Of a DNA stretch of 64,000 nucleotides, positions 1 through 9,603 are shown in pieces. A model generated the notes under the pieces. That model was not told the origin of the DNA and did not search any database. It saw nothing but the letters and a program-made list of their open reading frames with translations. Position 1 is the stretch's first letter, and each line of letters begins with the position of its first letter. A program made the translations under genes and the position numbers. This stretch comes from Microbacterium terricola (lineage in GTDB: Bacteria; Actinomycetota; Actinomycetes; Actinomycetales; Microbacteriaceae): the NCBI RefSeq assembly GCF_027943945.1, contig NZ_AP027141.1, positions 2,108,001 to 2,172,000 on the forward strand, in the 5' to 3' direction.

Positions 1-617
1 TCCTTGTTCGACAGCGCCACGAGCAGGGGCGAGCCGAGATCGGCCAGCTCGCCGAGCCGGCGGGTGAGCTCCAGCGAGTGGAGGGTGTTCTTATTCAGGT
101 CGTGACCGGGGTCGAGGATGATCCGGTCGGGCGCGATGCCCGCGGCGAGCGCGGCCTCCCTGCGGCTGCGGAGCGCCTCGCGGACCTCGGCGACGACGTC
201 GTCGTACTGCGGCTGCGGGTAGGAGGTGCGCGGCGGCGCCAGGCTGTGCGCGATGACGATGCTCGCGTCGCTGTCGGCGACGACCGCGACCATCTCGGGG
301 TCGCGCAGCCCGGTCGTGTCGTTGATCACCGTGGCCCCGGCCGCGATGGCCGCCCGCGCGACCGCGGGCTGGAACGTGTCCACGCTCACCGGCACGATCG
401 GCGAGAGCTCCCGCACCACCGGCACGACCCGCGCGATCTCCTCGTCAACGGGCACAGGGGGTCCCGGCGCGAACTTCACGCCGCCCACATCCACGTATCC
501 GGCGCCCGCCTCCGCGGCGGCGACGCCCGCCGCCACCGCGGCGTCCAGGGCGAACGTGGCCCCGCGGTCGTAGAAGGAATCCGGCGTCCTGTTGACGATC
601 GCCATCACCGCCAGCAC
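1..617 (-). CDS. Dihydropteroate synthase-like protein, FolP2 type (partial, 3' end outside window)
   Basis: About 205 N-terminal residues are present and the C-terminus runs off the left edge. The protein opens MAIVNRTPDSFYDRGATF and has VDVGGV, VSVDTF and IINDTTG-like strands of the DHPS TIM barrel. The pterin-loop segment reads DPGHDLNKNT rather than the DPGxGFxK of classical FolP. That form is typical of the actinobacterial paralogue FolP2 (Mycobacterium Rv1207), whose DHPS activity is doubtful. I place the start at GTG 617, with a strong Shine-Dalgarno GAGGAGG at 622-628; an in-frame ATG lies four codons in. It is divergent from the response-regulator gene at 731. True DHPS activity is uncertain. 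Confidence 0.85.
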   Translation of the reverse strand, partial: MLAVMAIVNRTPDSFYDRGATFALDAAVAAGVAAAEAGAGYVDVGGVKFAPGPPVPVDEEIARVVPVVRELSPIVPVSVDTFQPAVARAAIAAGATVINDTTGLRDPEMVAVVADSDASIVIAHSLAPPRTSYPQPQYDDVVAEVREALRSRREAALAAGIAPDRIILDPGHDLNKNTLHSLELTRRLGELADLGSPLLVALSNK

Positions 618-730
618 CGTGCCTCCTCAGGGGTCGCCGTGCTCCCGACAGTAGGGCGGCGGGCGCCCCGGTGTCGACCGCTCCGTGCGATATCCAGCCT
701 GCGCAGGGAAAGGGTCGCCATAATGAGGGC

Positions 731-1423
731 ATGACCGCACCGCGCATCCTCGTCGTCGACGACGAGCCGAACATCCGCGACCTGCTCATCACGAGCCTGC
801 GCTTCGCCGGCTATCAGGTCAGGGCCGTCGCCAACGGAGCCCAGACGATCTCGGCCGTCCTCGAAGAGGAACCCGACCTGATCGTGCTCGACGTGATGCT
901 GCCGGACATGAACGGCTTCAGCGTCACCAAGCGCCTCCGCGGCGCCGGATACACCGCCCCGATCCTGTTCCTCACCGCGAAGGACGACACCGAGGACAAG
1001 ATCACCGGCCTCAACGCCGGCGGCGACGACTACGTCACCAAGCCGTTCAGCCTCGACGAGATCGTGGCCCGCATCCAGGCCATCCTGCGCCGCACGATGC
1101 AGGCCGACGAGGAGTCGATCATCCGCGCGGGCGAGCTGACGATGGATCAGGACACGCATGACGTGCTGGTCGGTGACGCGTCGATCGACCTCAGCCCCAC
1201 CGAGTTCAAGCTGCTGCGCTACCTCATGCTCAACCCCAACAGGGTGCTCAGCAAGGCGCAGATCCTCGACCACGTGTGGGAGTACGACTTCAACGGCGAC
1301 GCGGGCATCGTGGAGAGCTACATCTCCTACCTGCGGCGCAAGATCGACCCGCACTCCACCGAGCCGCTGATCCAGACGAAGCGGGGCTTCGGCTACATGC
1401 TCAAGGCCGGCAAGCCCGCCTGA
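731..1423 (+). CDS. OmpR-family response regulator, PhoP-like
   Basis: A 230-residue two-domain response regulator. The receiver has acidic residues D10/D11, phosphoacceptor Asp54 (VLDVMLP) and the conserved Lys in YVTKPFS. The C-terminal winged helix has LSPTEFKLLRYL and the recognition/wing segment SYISYLRRKI. Among mycobacterial regulators it most resembles PhoP/TcrX. Longer starts exist upstream, but ATG 731 fits best: there is no properly spaced Shine-Dalgarno, while CATAAT at 719-724 ends exactly 6 nt before the ATG, so the mRNA is probably leaderless. The histidine kinase gene begins 3 nt after the stop, so the two form a co-transcribed two-component system. The signal is not known. 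Confidence 0.93.
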   Translation: MTAPRILVVDDEPNIRDLLITSLRFAGYQVRAVANGAQTISAVLEEEPDLIVLDVMLPDMNGFSVTKRLRGAGYTAPILFLTAKDDTEDKITGLNAGGDDYVTKPFSLDEIVARIQAILRRTMQADEESIIRAGELTMDQDTHDVLVGDASIDLSPTEFKLLRYLMLNPNRVLSKAQILDHVWEYDFNGDAGIVESYISYLRRKIDPHSTEPLIQTKRGFGYMLKAGKPA

Positions 1424-1426
1424 TCC

Positions 1427-3166
1427 GTGGCCGTGGGCGCCCATGTGGGCAAGAGCGACGCGATCACCCGGTGGTGGCGCGGCATCAGCCTGCGCGCGAA
1501 GGTCACCGGCGTCACGGTAATGCTGCTCGCGGTCGGCGTGTTCGCGGCCGGCTTCGGCACGATGGCGTTCCTGCGCTCCACCCTGATCGACAGCCTCGAC
1601 GCGCAGCTGATGCAGGCGGCCAGCACGGACGTGACGACCTCTCTGTTCGACATCAGCGTCGACGGCGGACAGCTGACCTTCACCCCGAAGGAGTCGGCGG
1701 CCGCCGTCGAGTTCTTCATCGCCGTCTACGGCCCCACCGGTGAGCGTCTCGCGACCGGCGGCGGCGACGGCAGCGAGATGCCCCCGGTCTTCCCGCAGTC
1801 GTACCCGCTCGCCAAGACCATCGAGCAGGGCGTCGAGCCGTTCAACCTGCCGAGCGCGGAGGGCGGGGCGCCGTTCCACGCGAGCGTGTCGGCGCAGGAG
1901 GTCGCCGGCACCGGGATCGGCTACACCCAGCTGATCGCCCAGCCCACCTCGCAGGTCAACCGGATCGTCGCGACGTACATCGGCATCTACCTGATCCTGG
2001 CGTTCGTCATCATCCTCGCCGGTGCCCTGCTCACCCGGTGGCTCGTGACCCTGACGTTCCGCAGCCTCGGTCAGGTCGAATCCACCGCGATGGCCATCGC
2101 CGCGGGCGACTTCAGCCAGCGCATGACCGACATCGAGCCGCGCACCGAGGTGGGCAAACTCAAGGCGGCGATCAACACGATGCTCGGCAGGGTGGATGCT
2201 GCGATCACCCAGCGCGACTCGACCGTGCAGCAGATGCGCCGGTTCATCGGCGACGCCAGCCACGAGCTGCGCACCCCGCTCGTCACCGTCCGCGGCTACG
2301 CCGAGCTGTACCGGATGGGAGCGATCGACTCCGACGAGGACGTCTCCCAGGCGATGGAGCGCATCGAGAAGGAGGCTGTGCGCATGGGCCTCCTGGTCGA
2401 GGACCTGCTCGCCCTCGCCCGCCTCGACGAGCGTCGCGACGTCGTGATCGGGCCCGTCGACCTGCGCCCGGTCGCCCGCGATGCGGCGCTGGACGTCCGT
2501 GCCGCCTCCCCGCAGCGCCCGGTCACCGTGATCGACACCACGGCGCGCGATGCGCAGCCCTCCCGCGTCTCGCCGACCGCCGTGCCGACCACCACCGCGC
2601 CGCGCAGGCGGGCCGCGCCGATCGCCCGCGCCGGCGAGGCCCTGTCGATCCTGCGCCGCCGCAAGCCGGCGCCGGACGAGACCACCGCGCACGCACCCAT
2701 CACGCAGCCGGTCGCGGTGCCTCCGGTGCTCGCCCCTGTCGTGCTCGGCGACGAGAACCGGATCAGGCAGGTCGTCGCGAACCTGCTCGGCAACGCCCGT
2801 CGGTTCACGGTCGAGACCTCGCCCATCGAGCTGCGGATCGGGGTGGATGCGGAGGCCGGCATGGGCTGGGTCGAGGTGGCGGATCACGGCGAGGGCGTCC
2901 CCGACCAGATCAAGGACAAGATCTTCCAGCGCTTCTGGCGAGCCGACACCTCACGGGCGCGCGAGACCGGCGGCACGGGCCTCGGCCTGTCGATCGTCGC
3001 CTCCATCGTCGAGGCGCTGCACGGAGCGGTCGCCGTGTCGGACACCCCGGGCGGCGGCGCCACCTTCCGCGTGTCCTTCCCGCTCGATCACACGAGGGAT
3101 GCGGCCGACCACCTGTTCATCGAGACCCAGCCGATCCCGCGACCGCAGCTACCTGCCGAGGGCTGA
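1427..3166 (+). CDS. Sensor histidine kinase with HAMP domain, partner of the upstream regulator
   Basis: A 579-residue membrane kinase. A first membrane helix (about residues 26-48) is followed by an extracytoplasmic sensor region of about 130 residues, a second helix (about 183-207) and a HAMP domain. The HisKA domain has DASHELRTPL with the phosphorylated His279, and the ATPase domain has N box NLLGNARR, G1 DHGEG and G2 GGTGLGLSI. Unusually, a stretch of about 65 residues rich in Pro, Ala, Thr and Arg (about 372-437) sits between HisKA and the ATP-binding domain. I keep GTG 1427 as start; GTG 1445 is an alternative. The sensor domain gives no clue to the ligand. Confidence 0.92.
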   Translation: MAVGAHVGKSDAITRWWRGISLRAKVTGVTVMLLAVGVFAAGFGTMAFLRSTLIDSLDAQLMQAASTDVTTSLFDISVDGGQLTFTPKESAAAVEFFIAVYGPTGERLATGGGDGSEMPPVFPQSYPLAKTIEQGVEPFNLPSAEGGAPFHASVSAQEVAGTGIGYTQLIAQPTSQVNRIVATYIGIYLILAFVIILAGALLTRWLVTLTFRSLGQVESTAMAIAAGDFSQRMTDIEPRTEVGKLKAAINTMLGRVDAAITQRDSTVQQMRRFIGDASHELRTPLVTVRGYAELYRMGAIDSDEDVSQAMERIEKEAVRMGLLVEDLLALARLDERRDVVIGPVDLRPVARDAALDVRAASPQRPVTVIDTTARDAQPSRVSPTAVPTTTAPRRRAAPIARAGEALSILRRRKPAPDETTAHAPITQPVAVPPVLAPVVLGDENRIRQVVANLLGNARRFTVETSPIELRIGVDAEAGMGWVEVADHGEGVPDQIKDKIFQRFWRADTSRARETGGTGLGLSIVASIVEALHGAVAVSDTPGGGATFRVSFPLDHTRDAADHLFIETQPIPRPQLPAEG

Positions 3167-3190
3167 CTCCTCCCCAGCGGGGCTCGCGCA

Positions 3191-3229
3191 CGGGGGTGTG
3201 CGCAGCATCCCGGTTCGGGGGTATGCGCA
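3191..3229 (+). repeat. Direct repeat upstream of the WXG100 gene
   Basis: Two 14-nt copies, CGGGGGTGTGCGCA (3191-3204) and CGGGGGTATGCGCA (3216-3229), differ at one base and lie 25 bp apart. The first copy also closes a small hairpin (GCGCAC 3186-3191 with GTGCGC 3198-3203). They sit just upstream of a -10-like TACCGT at 3243-3248 and the WXG100 gene at 3281, so an activator or operator site is plausible. No protein is known to bind here. Confidence 0.45.
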
Positions 3230-3280
3230 CTCCGCCCGCTCGTACCGTGGGCTGATCACCTTCCAGACAGGAGATCCGCC

Positions 3281-3568
3281 ATGGCCGTCTACTCCGTCGA
3301 CAGCGACGCCGTCCTCACCACCACCGCCGCGATGCGCGGCACGATCGAGCGCGTGCAGTCCGAGAACCAGGCGATGCTCGCCCAGCTCACGCAGCTGCAG
3401 TCCACGTGGACCGGCGCCGCCTCGATCGCGTTCCAGGGCGTCGTCGACCAGTGGCGCGCCGCGCAGCGTCACGTGGACGAGGCGATCGTGGGCGTGAACG
3501 CCGCACTCGGCGTGGCCGGCAGGCAGTATGCCGACGCCGAGCAGGCGTCGATGAGCCTGTTCCGATGA
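3281..3568 (+). CDS. WXG100 (ESAT-6-like) family protein
   Basis: A 95-residue all-helical protein with the family's central WTG turn (QSTWTGAAS, about residue 44), no signal peptide and the usual length. WXG100 proteins form helical-hairpin dimers that are secreted by, or act with, type VII secretion systems. No EccC, EccB, EccD or second WXG100 gene lies nearby, so this is a single copy far from any secretion machinery. It has a clear Shine-Dalgarno (AGGAG 3269-3273) and follows the PhoPR-like pair by 114 bp. Single WXG100 genes of this kind are common in Microbacteriaceae and their role is unknown. Confidence 0.9.
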   Translation: MAVYSVDSDAVLTTTAAMRGTIERVQSENQAMLAQLTQLQSTWTGAASIAFQGVVDQWRAAQRHVDEAIVGVNAALGVAGRQYADAEQASMSLFR

Positions 3569-3589
3569 GCGTGCGCGGAGCCCGCTCGC

Positions 3590-3622
3590 GGTGACCGCTC
3601 GCGTGAGAAGGGCGTGAGATTC
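3590..3622 (+). promoter_or_regulatory. Three 11-nt direct repeats, candidate response-regulator site
   Basis: GGTGACC (3590), GCGTGAG (3601) and GCGTGAG (3612) recur at exactly 11-nt spacing, each followed by 4 variable bases. On the other strand the units read CTCACGC, CTCACGC, GGTCACC. The 7+4 layout is that of PhoP-type sites (mycobacterial PhoP binds TCACAGC-N4-TCACAGC). They lie upstream of TACCGT (3660-3665) and the CAP-domain gene. Binding by the PhoP-like regulator at 731 is inference. Confidence 0.45.
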
Positions 3623-3716
3623 TCCTGATCGAGGCCGGGATCCGGCGGTGGTCGTGGCTACCGTGGAATGTGCCCGTCGCCCCGCGGGTGCGTCCCCCGA
3701 CCGCACAGGAGTCTTC

Positions 3717-4274
3717 GTGCGCCTCCCCACCACGCCCCTGCGCGCGCTCAGCGCGCTCGCCCTCACCGTCACCCTCGTCGCCGGCTCCGCCGCGACCTCC
3801 GCCGCCGCGGCACCGCCCGTCGCCCCCGCCTCATCCGCCGCCTCGACCCCCGCCTCGGGCGCGCTCACGAGTCAGTTCGCGGTCTCGGCCACCAGTGGCA
3901 CGACTCCCGAGCAGAGAGTCACGGCGTTCATCAACCAGAAGCGCGCCGCCGCCGGCCTGCCCAAGCTGAAGGTCACCGCATCCCTGCGATCCGCGGCCGA
4001 GACCTGGGCGAAGCACTTGGCGACCAACGGCATCTTCAAGCACAGCACGTCGACGTGGCGCATGGCCAAGATCGGCACGGCGACCTGGAGATCGTCGGGC
4101 GAGAACATCGCCGCCGGCTACCCCACGGCGTCGTCCGTCATGAGAGCGTGGATGAATTCGAGCGGTCACAGGGCCAACATCCTCGGCAAGTCCTACCGCG
4201 GCGTGGGCGTCGGATACGTCCACGGCGGCCCCTACGGCCACTACTGGGTCGTCATCTTCGCCGTCCCGAAGTAG
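3717..4274 (+). CDS. Secreted CAP-domain protein (SCP/PR-1 family)
   Basis: A 185-residue exported protein: an N-terminal signal peptide (LRALSALALTVTLVAGSAATSAAAA), a short Ala/Pro/Ser linker, then a CAP domain. Family signatures are RVTAFINQKRAAAGL, the KHS histidine, GENIA, the HRANIL box and the terminal HYWVVIFA strand. Bacterial CAP proteins are extracellular; their molecular activity is mostly unknown. I choose GTG 3717 over an upstream in-frame start because AGGAG (3707-3711) is well placed and the signal peptide then begins correctly. The repeat array at 3590-3622 is a possible regulatory site. Confidence 0.9.
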   Translation: MRLPTTPLRALSALALTVTLVAGSAATSAAAAPPVAPASSAASTPASGALTSQFAVSATSGTTPEQRVTAFINQKRAAAGLPKLKVTASLRSAAETWAKHLATNGIFKHSTSTWRMAKIGTATWRSSGENIAAGYPTASSVMRAWMNSSGHRANILGKSYRGVGVGYVHGGPYGHYWVVIFAVPK

Positions 4275-4309
4275 CCACCCGGCCGGCGCGCGGCCGCTAG
4301 CATTCCCCC

Positions 4310-5245
4310 GTGAGCGTCCGCGGGAGGATCGGCGTCGCACTGTCGGCTGCGGCGGTGGCCGCGATCGGCGCGGTCGGCGTCTGGATGGGGCTCGCCGCCA
4401 CGACCGTCCCCACCGTCGACCTCGGTGTCACGGTCAACGACACCGTCTCGGTCGCCACCGGCACCGAGGATGCGGCGGTCGAGGTGACCTGGCGCCTCCA
4501 GCGCGACGGCGATGTGCTGCTGAGCGCCGCGATGGCGTCTCCGGGCACGATGGTGCCGGCCGACTTCCCGGCCGCCACCCGGGCGCGCATCGCGATCTCG
4601 CTGGCCTGCGATGCCCGGCTCGAGGCTCTCGCGCTGCCCGATGGCGTCGAGGTCGCCGAGGACGGCGACGAGGCCGCCTGCGACAGCGCGGCGATGGACG
4701 GCCTGCCCGCGCGTCAGCTCTTCGTGATGACGATCGACGCCGATGTCGTCGAGATCCGCGGCCACCCCGTGCGCGAGTGGTCGACCGCGCTGGCCGGCCA
4801 GAGCACGTCGCGCAGCCCCGCCATCAACATGCTCACCGGCGGCATCGTCGACCCCGCGGTGTCTTTCGCGATCGTCGACCCCGGCCGGTACTCGACGCTG
4901 ACCGCCGTGCTGGAAGCGGGTCCGAACGATCTGCTCGACCTCACCGTCACCCCGGCCGGCGACGTGGTCGAGGCGACGAGCGTCACCGTCGAGGGCGACG
5001 GTGAGCACGAGTGGGTCGACTCGGTCGCCTGGACGCTCACGTACGCCGGGCTCGCGCAGCAGTTCCAGCTCGGCGAGGGACTCGCCCGCTGGACCGACCC
5101 GTCGGGTCAGACGTTCATGCAGCTCCTGCTGCTGCTGTCGGGTGCGTTCATCGGCGTGGCAGCGTCGCTGGCCGTGGAGCGTCTGTTCGCCTGGACGAGC
5201 CGACTGCGCGTGCCCGAGCCCGGCTCCCCCTCCCCCCAGGAGTGA
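4310..5245 (+). CDS. Membrane-anchored protein of unknown function
   Basis: 311 residues, not recognised. There is an N-terminal signal-anchor (about residues 7-27), an extracytoplasmic region of about 240 residues predicted to be mostly beta, and a second hydrophobic helix (about 270-291: LLLLLSGAFIGVAASLAV) with a short basic, Pro-rich tail. Two cysteines in the outer region (about 99 and 124) could form a disulphide. TAGCAT at 4298-4303 lies exactly 6 nt before GTG 4310, suggesting its own leaderless promoter 35 bp after the CAP gene. I cannot assign a function. Confidence 0.8.
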   Translation: MSVRGRIGVALSAAAVAAIGAVGVWMGLAATTVPTVDLGVTVNDTVSVATGTEDAAVEVTWRLQRDGDVLLSAAMASPGTMVPADFPAATRARIAISLACDARLEALALPDGVEVAEDGDEAACDSAAMDGLPARQLFVMTIDADVVEIRGHPVREWSTALAGQSTSRSPAINMLTGGIVDPAVSFAIVDPGRYSTLTAVLEAGPNDLLDLTVTPAGDVVEATSVTVEGDGEHEWVDSVAWTLTYAGLAQQFQLGEGLARWTDPSGQTFMQLLLLLSGAFIGVAASLAVERLFAWTSRLRVPEPGSPSPQE

Positions 5246-5271
5246 CGCCGCCCGCGCGAGCACGAATGAGA

Positions 5272-5308
5272 GAGATCGTCCGCGACACGCCGCGGGGCAG
5301 CATCCGTC
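5272..5308 (+). repeat. Left copy of an imperfect direct repeat flanking the DUF559 gene
   Basis: A 37-bp block beginning GAGATCGTC and containing CGACACGCCG and GCATCC matches the block at 6291-6327 at about 30 of 37 positions in the same orientation. The pair brackets the DUF559 gene. Confidence 0.5.
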
Positions 5309-5443
5309 CTCGGCGCGTCGCCGCGAATGTCTCGCGATTCGGTTCCGCCAGCCGCTCCTCCTCAGGAGGGCCGGCCCTCTGAGACGTCCACCGATCGAGC
5401 GGCCGCCCCCTCCTCTGCCTCACCCCCGGCCAGGGTTGTGGGC

Positions 5444-6292
5444 ATGTGCTCCGCGGGCGACTCCGTGCAGTCCTTCGGGCGTCTCCGCGCCACGGGGATG
5501 AGTCGCCGAGCGATCAGTTCCGCGGTCGAGGACGGGCGTTGGCGGATGCTGCGCCGCGGGGTCTATGCGAGTGCGGGCGCCTGCCTCCCGCTCACCGAGG
5601 CGGTCGCGCACGGCGGGGTGCTCGGATGTGTGAGCGCCGCCAGGCATCTGGGCCTGTGGGTGCTCGATGACAGTGCCGACGTGCACGTCTGGATGCATCG
5701 CAACGGCCGTCGTCATCATCCGCGACTGCCCTCGCCGTGCGGGTGCACGGAGCACTGGGACGACGGTCCGCCCGTCGACTCCTTCGGCACTCCGTCGGTT
5801 CCGAGAGTGCTGCGGCAGATCCTGTCCTGCCGTGGGGTCGAGGAGTTCTTCGTGGCCCTCGAGTCTGCGCTGCGTCAACGGCTCCTCACCGCGGAGGGCC
5901 ACCAGTGGCTGCACACGCACACCAACGAGGCAGCGCGCGCCGCGATGCGCCTGGCGAGATCCGATGCCGACAGCGGGCTGGAGTCGCTCGTCCGCTGGCG
6001 GCTGCGGGGGCACGGACTGCGGGTGTGCACGCAGGCGGAGGTGTTCGGCGTCGGTCGGGTCGATCTCCTCGTGGGTGATCGCCTGATCATCGAGGTCGAC
6101 GGCAGGGACAACCACGACGACACATCGCACCGGCACAAGGATCTCGTGCGGGACGCCCATGCGGCGGCCTGGGGCTACCGCACTCTGCGGTTCGACTACG
6201 CCATGGTCGTGCACGACTGGGACCTGGTCGAGGCCGCGATCCTCGGCGCACTCTGGGCCGACGGCGCAGGGGTGGCGAGCAGAACCGAGTGA
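5444..6292 (+). CDS. DUF559-type endonuclease-fold protein with N-terminal winged-helix region
   Basis: 282 residues. The N-terminal part (about 1-60: RRAISSAVEDGRWRMLRRGVYA) looks like the AbiEi-type winged helix, a mid-section follows, and the C-terminal 100 residues match the DUF559/Vsr-like restriction-endonuclease fold (VDLLVGDRLIIEVDGRDNH, then GYRTLRFDY). Such genes are abundant and often lineage-specific in actinobacteria, and the substrate is unknown. I place the start at ATG 5444; a longer frame to 5327 adds only a low-complexity Pro/Ser/Ala extension. The gene is bracketed by imperfect direct repeats (5272-5308, 6291-6327), the second overlapping its stop, a hint that it may have been acquired as a unit. 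Confidence 0.82.
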   Translation: MCSAGDSVQSFGRLRATGMSRRAISSAVEDGRWRMLRRGVYASAGACLPLTEAVAHGGVLGCVSAARHLGLWVLDDSADVHVWMHRNGRRHHPRLPSPCGCTEHWDDGPPVDSFGTPSVPRVLRQILSCRGVEEFFVALESALRQRLLTAEGHQWLHTHTNEAARAAMRLARSDADSGLESLVRWRLRGHGLRVCTQAEVFGVGRVDLLVGDRLIIEVDGRDNHDDTSHRHKDLVRDAHAAAWGYRTLRFDYAMVVHDWDLVEAAILGALWADGAGVASRTE

Positions 6293-6327
6293 GATCGTCG
6301 CCGACACGCCGGGCGCCGGCATCCGCC
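6291..6327 (+). repeat. Right copy of the imperfect direct repeat flanking the DUF559 gene
   Basis: This block overlaps the stop codon of the DUF559 gene. It shares GAGATCGTC, CGACACGCCG and GCATCCG with the copy at 5272-5308. A short perfect palindrome, GTGTCGACAC (6334-6343), follows immediately. Confidence 0.5.
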
Positions 6328-6400
6328 ATGGGAGTGTCGACACCCATCGCTCTGAGTTCGGTCCGCCGGACATCCGCCGACACGAACCCCCACCGACGAC

Positions 6401-6428
6401 GGAAGGCCCCTCCGAAGAGGGGCCTTCC
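6401..6428. terminator. Hairpin terminator between DUF559 gene and groEL
   Basis: Perfect 12-bp stem GGAAGGCCCCTC / GAGGGGCCTTCC with a CGAA tetraloop. It lies 25 bp beyond the groEL stop and 109 bp beyond the DUF559 stop, so it can serve both converging genes. Confidence 0.85.
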
Positions 6429-6452
6429 TGAACTGCTACGACGAGCGCTGGA

Positions 6453-8134
<1,682 letters not shown>

Positions 8135-8140
8135 TTCATT

Positions 8141-8167
8141 CTGGCACTCGCCCCAGTCGAGTGCAAG
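8141..8167 (-). promoter_or_regulatory. Second, degenerate CIRCE-like element
   Basis: CTGGCACTC, a 9-nt spacer and GAGTGCAAG match CIRCE at 14 of 18 arm positions, including both GCACTC/GAGTGC cores. It starts 33 bp (three helical turns) from the perfect site, so two HrcA dimers could bind the same DNA face. Binding is not shown. Confidence 0.65.
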
Positions 8168-8186
8168 CCGCCGCGAGGGCGGTGGG

Positions 8187-9248
8187 TCAGCGGACGACCT
8201 TCACGGAGCCGCTCGTCGGAACCAGCTCGATCCAGGTGTTGCCCGGAGCGAGGTAGATGTCCACGCCGTGCTCGTTGGTGAGCGTGATCGGCGCGGTCTT
8301 GCTCTTCTTCGACCACGTGGCGCTGACGACCTTGCCGCCGGTGGAGACCCAGGCCTTCCCCGAGTCGACCATGACGGTGCGCGGCACGATTCCGTACGAC
8401 CAGTCGATGTCGACCTGCATCACCACGACGTTCGTGGCCCGCAGCTGCTTGCCCGCCGAGTCCATGTCCTTGTTGCCGTCCTGCGTGCGCAGGTACGTCG
8501 CCGAGTGCGCGTTCCAGCGCCAGCCGCGGGCGGACACGGGCGAGAACGCCACGTCCATGCCCTTCGCCGGCGTCCCGTACACGGTCGCCGATGCCGTCTC
8601 GGCGATCTTCGCGTGCGCGAACTGCTGCTGCGGCGGGTCGATGTCCTTGTACGCGGCGCGCAGCTCCCGCGCGTTGACGACGACGTTGTGCGGCGCGTAC
8701 TTCGCGTTCGAGCGGAACATGTACTCGTCGTCCGCGCCGCCGTGGACCGCGTTGTGGACCGGGGTGTCGTGCATCATCGCGACGAACTGGGGCTTGCCGC
8801 CCGAATAGGCCACGATCCCGCCGAGCGGGCTGATGATGTCCGGATCCATGGGACGGATGCTGCGCACCGGCCCGATCTCCTTCGGCACATCCGAGAACCA
8901 CACCGCCACGTACCGCGTCAGCCCGCCTTCGACGAGCTCCTCGTAGAGCATGTCGGTGTGGTCGAGCCCCCACTGCGGGCGAGCGTCCCAGTGGTTGTCG
9001 ATCTTCGCGGCCAGGGACGGCCCGGTGATCTTCCCCAGCGCCACCTCCTCGCCCGTGAGCGGCGAGCTGCCGGTCGTCGGCTTCGGCGTCGGTGTGGGGG
9101 TCGGCGTCGGAGTGGGCGTCTCGGTCGCCGTCGGCGACGGTGTCGCCGACGTCACGGCCGCCTCCGGCGCACCGGTGCAGCCGGCCAGCAGCACGGCGGT
9201 CAGAGCGAGTGCGACGAGTGCGCTGCGGCGCAGGGGTCGGGAGGTCAC
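8187..9248 (-). CDS. DUF3048 (YerB-like) lipoprotein
   Basis: A 353-residue exported lipoprotein: a basic N-terminus and hydrophobic helix end in lipobox LLAGC (Cys24), followed by a Thr/Pro repeat linker (about residues 35-56) that would hold the folded part off the membrane. The DUF3048 domain follows (AAKIDNHWDARPQWGLDHTDMLYE segment, then GPVRSIRPMD). The family includes Bacillus YerB; its biochemical role is unknown. GTG 9248 has no Shine-Dalgarno, but TATGCT (9255-9260) lies exactly 6 nt upstream, so the transcript is probably leaderless. It ends 20 bp before the degenerate CIRCE element. Confidence 0.9.
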   Translation of the reverse strand: MTSRPLRRSALVALALTAVLLAGCTGAPEAAVTSATPSPTATETPTPTPTPTPTPKPTTGSSPLTGEEVALGKITGPSLAAKIDNHWDARPQWGLDHTDMLYEELVEGGLTRYVAVWFSDVPKEIGPVRSIRPMDPDIISPLGGIVAYSGGKPQFVAMMHDTPVHNAVHGGADDEYMFRSNAKYAPHNVVVNARELRAAYKDIDPPQQQFAHAKIAETASATVYGTPAKGMDVAFSPVSARGWRWNAHSATYLRTQDGNKDMDSAGKQLRATNVVVMQVDIDWSYGIVPRTVMVDSGKAWVSTGGKVVSATWSKKSKTAPITLTNEHGVDIYLAPGNTWIELVPTSGSVKVVR

Positions 9249-9277
9249 CCGCGGAGCATATCGAGAGCCGCGCCGTG

Positions 9278-9478
9278 TCAGGCGACGACGCGCACGGCTT
9301 CGGCCTGCGGGCCCTTCTGCCCGGCTCCGACCGTGAACTCGACGGTCTGCCCCTCTTCGAGGACGCGGAAGCCGGTCATGTCGATGTTCGAGTAGTGGAC
9401 GAAGACGTCCTGGCCCTCTGCGGTGATGAAGCCGAAGCCCTTCTCAGCGTTGAACCATTTGACGGTGCCCTGGGTCAT
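9278..9478 (-). CDS. Cold-shock protein (CspA family)
   Basis: A 66-residue single OB-fold protein with RNP1 KGFGFI and RNP2 VFVHYS, plus KWFNAEKG at the start. These proteins bind single-stranded RNA/DNA and melt secondary structure in mRNA. Start ATG 9478 has an AGGAG Shine-Dalgarno. The 125 bp upstream hold no gene and probably the promoter and a structured 5' leader, as usual for csp genes. The neighbouring DUF3048 gene lies downstream on the same strand. Confidence 0.95.
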   Translation of the reverse strand: MTQGTVKWFNAEKGFGFITAEGQDVFVHYSNIDMTGFRVLEEGQTVEFTVGAGQKGPQAEAVRVVA

Positions 9479-9603
9479 GCGAATCTCCTGTTGCTGGTGC
9501 GACAACGTCATCGTATGCAGGGAGAATCCGCGCTTCGCGCCAGATGCGGAACTGTTGACATGGCCGCATCCAAGTGTTTACCGGCGCGAAACACGCCCCG
9601 GAA

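Noticed and set aside
605..2887. A 760-codon minus-strand frame opposite the two-component system
   Set aside because: It is antisense to well-supported regulator and kinase genes and shows no recognisable domain.
5246..6452. Insertion sequence or phage remnant around the DUF559 gene
   Set aside because: No transposase, integrase or terminal inverted repeats; only the imperfect direct repeats, reported separately.
9553..9581. TTGACA-N17-TTACCG on the plus strand
   Set aside because: It looks like a housekeeping promoter but points into the end of a minus-strand gene with no plus-strand gene behind it; likely chance.
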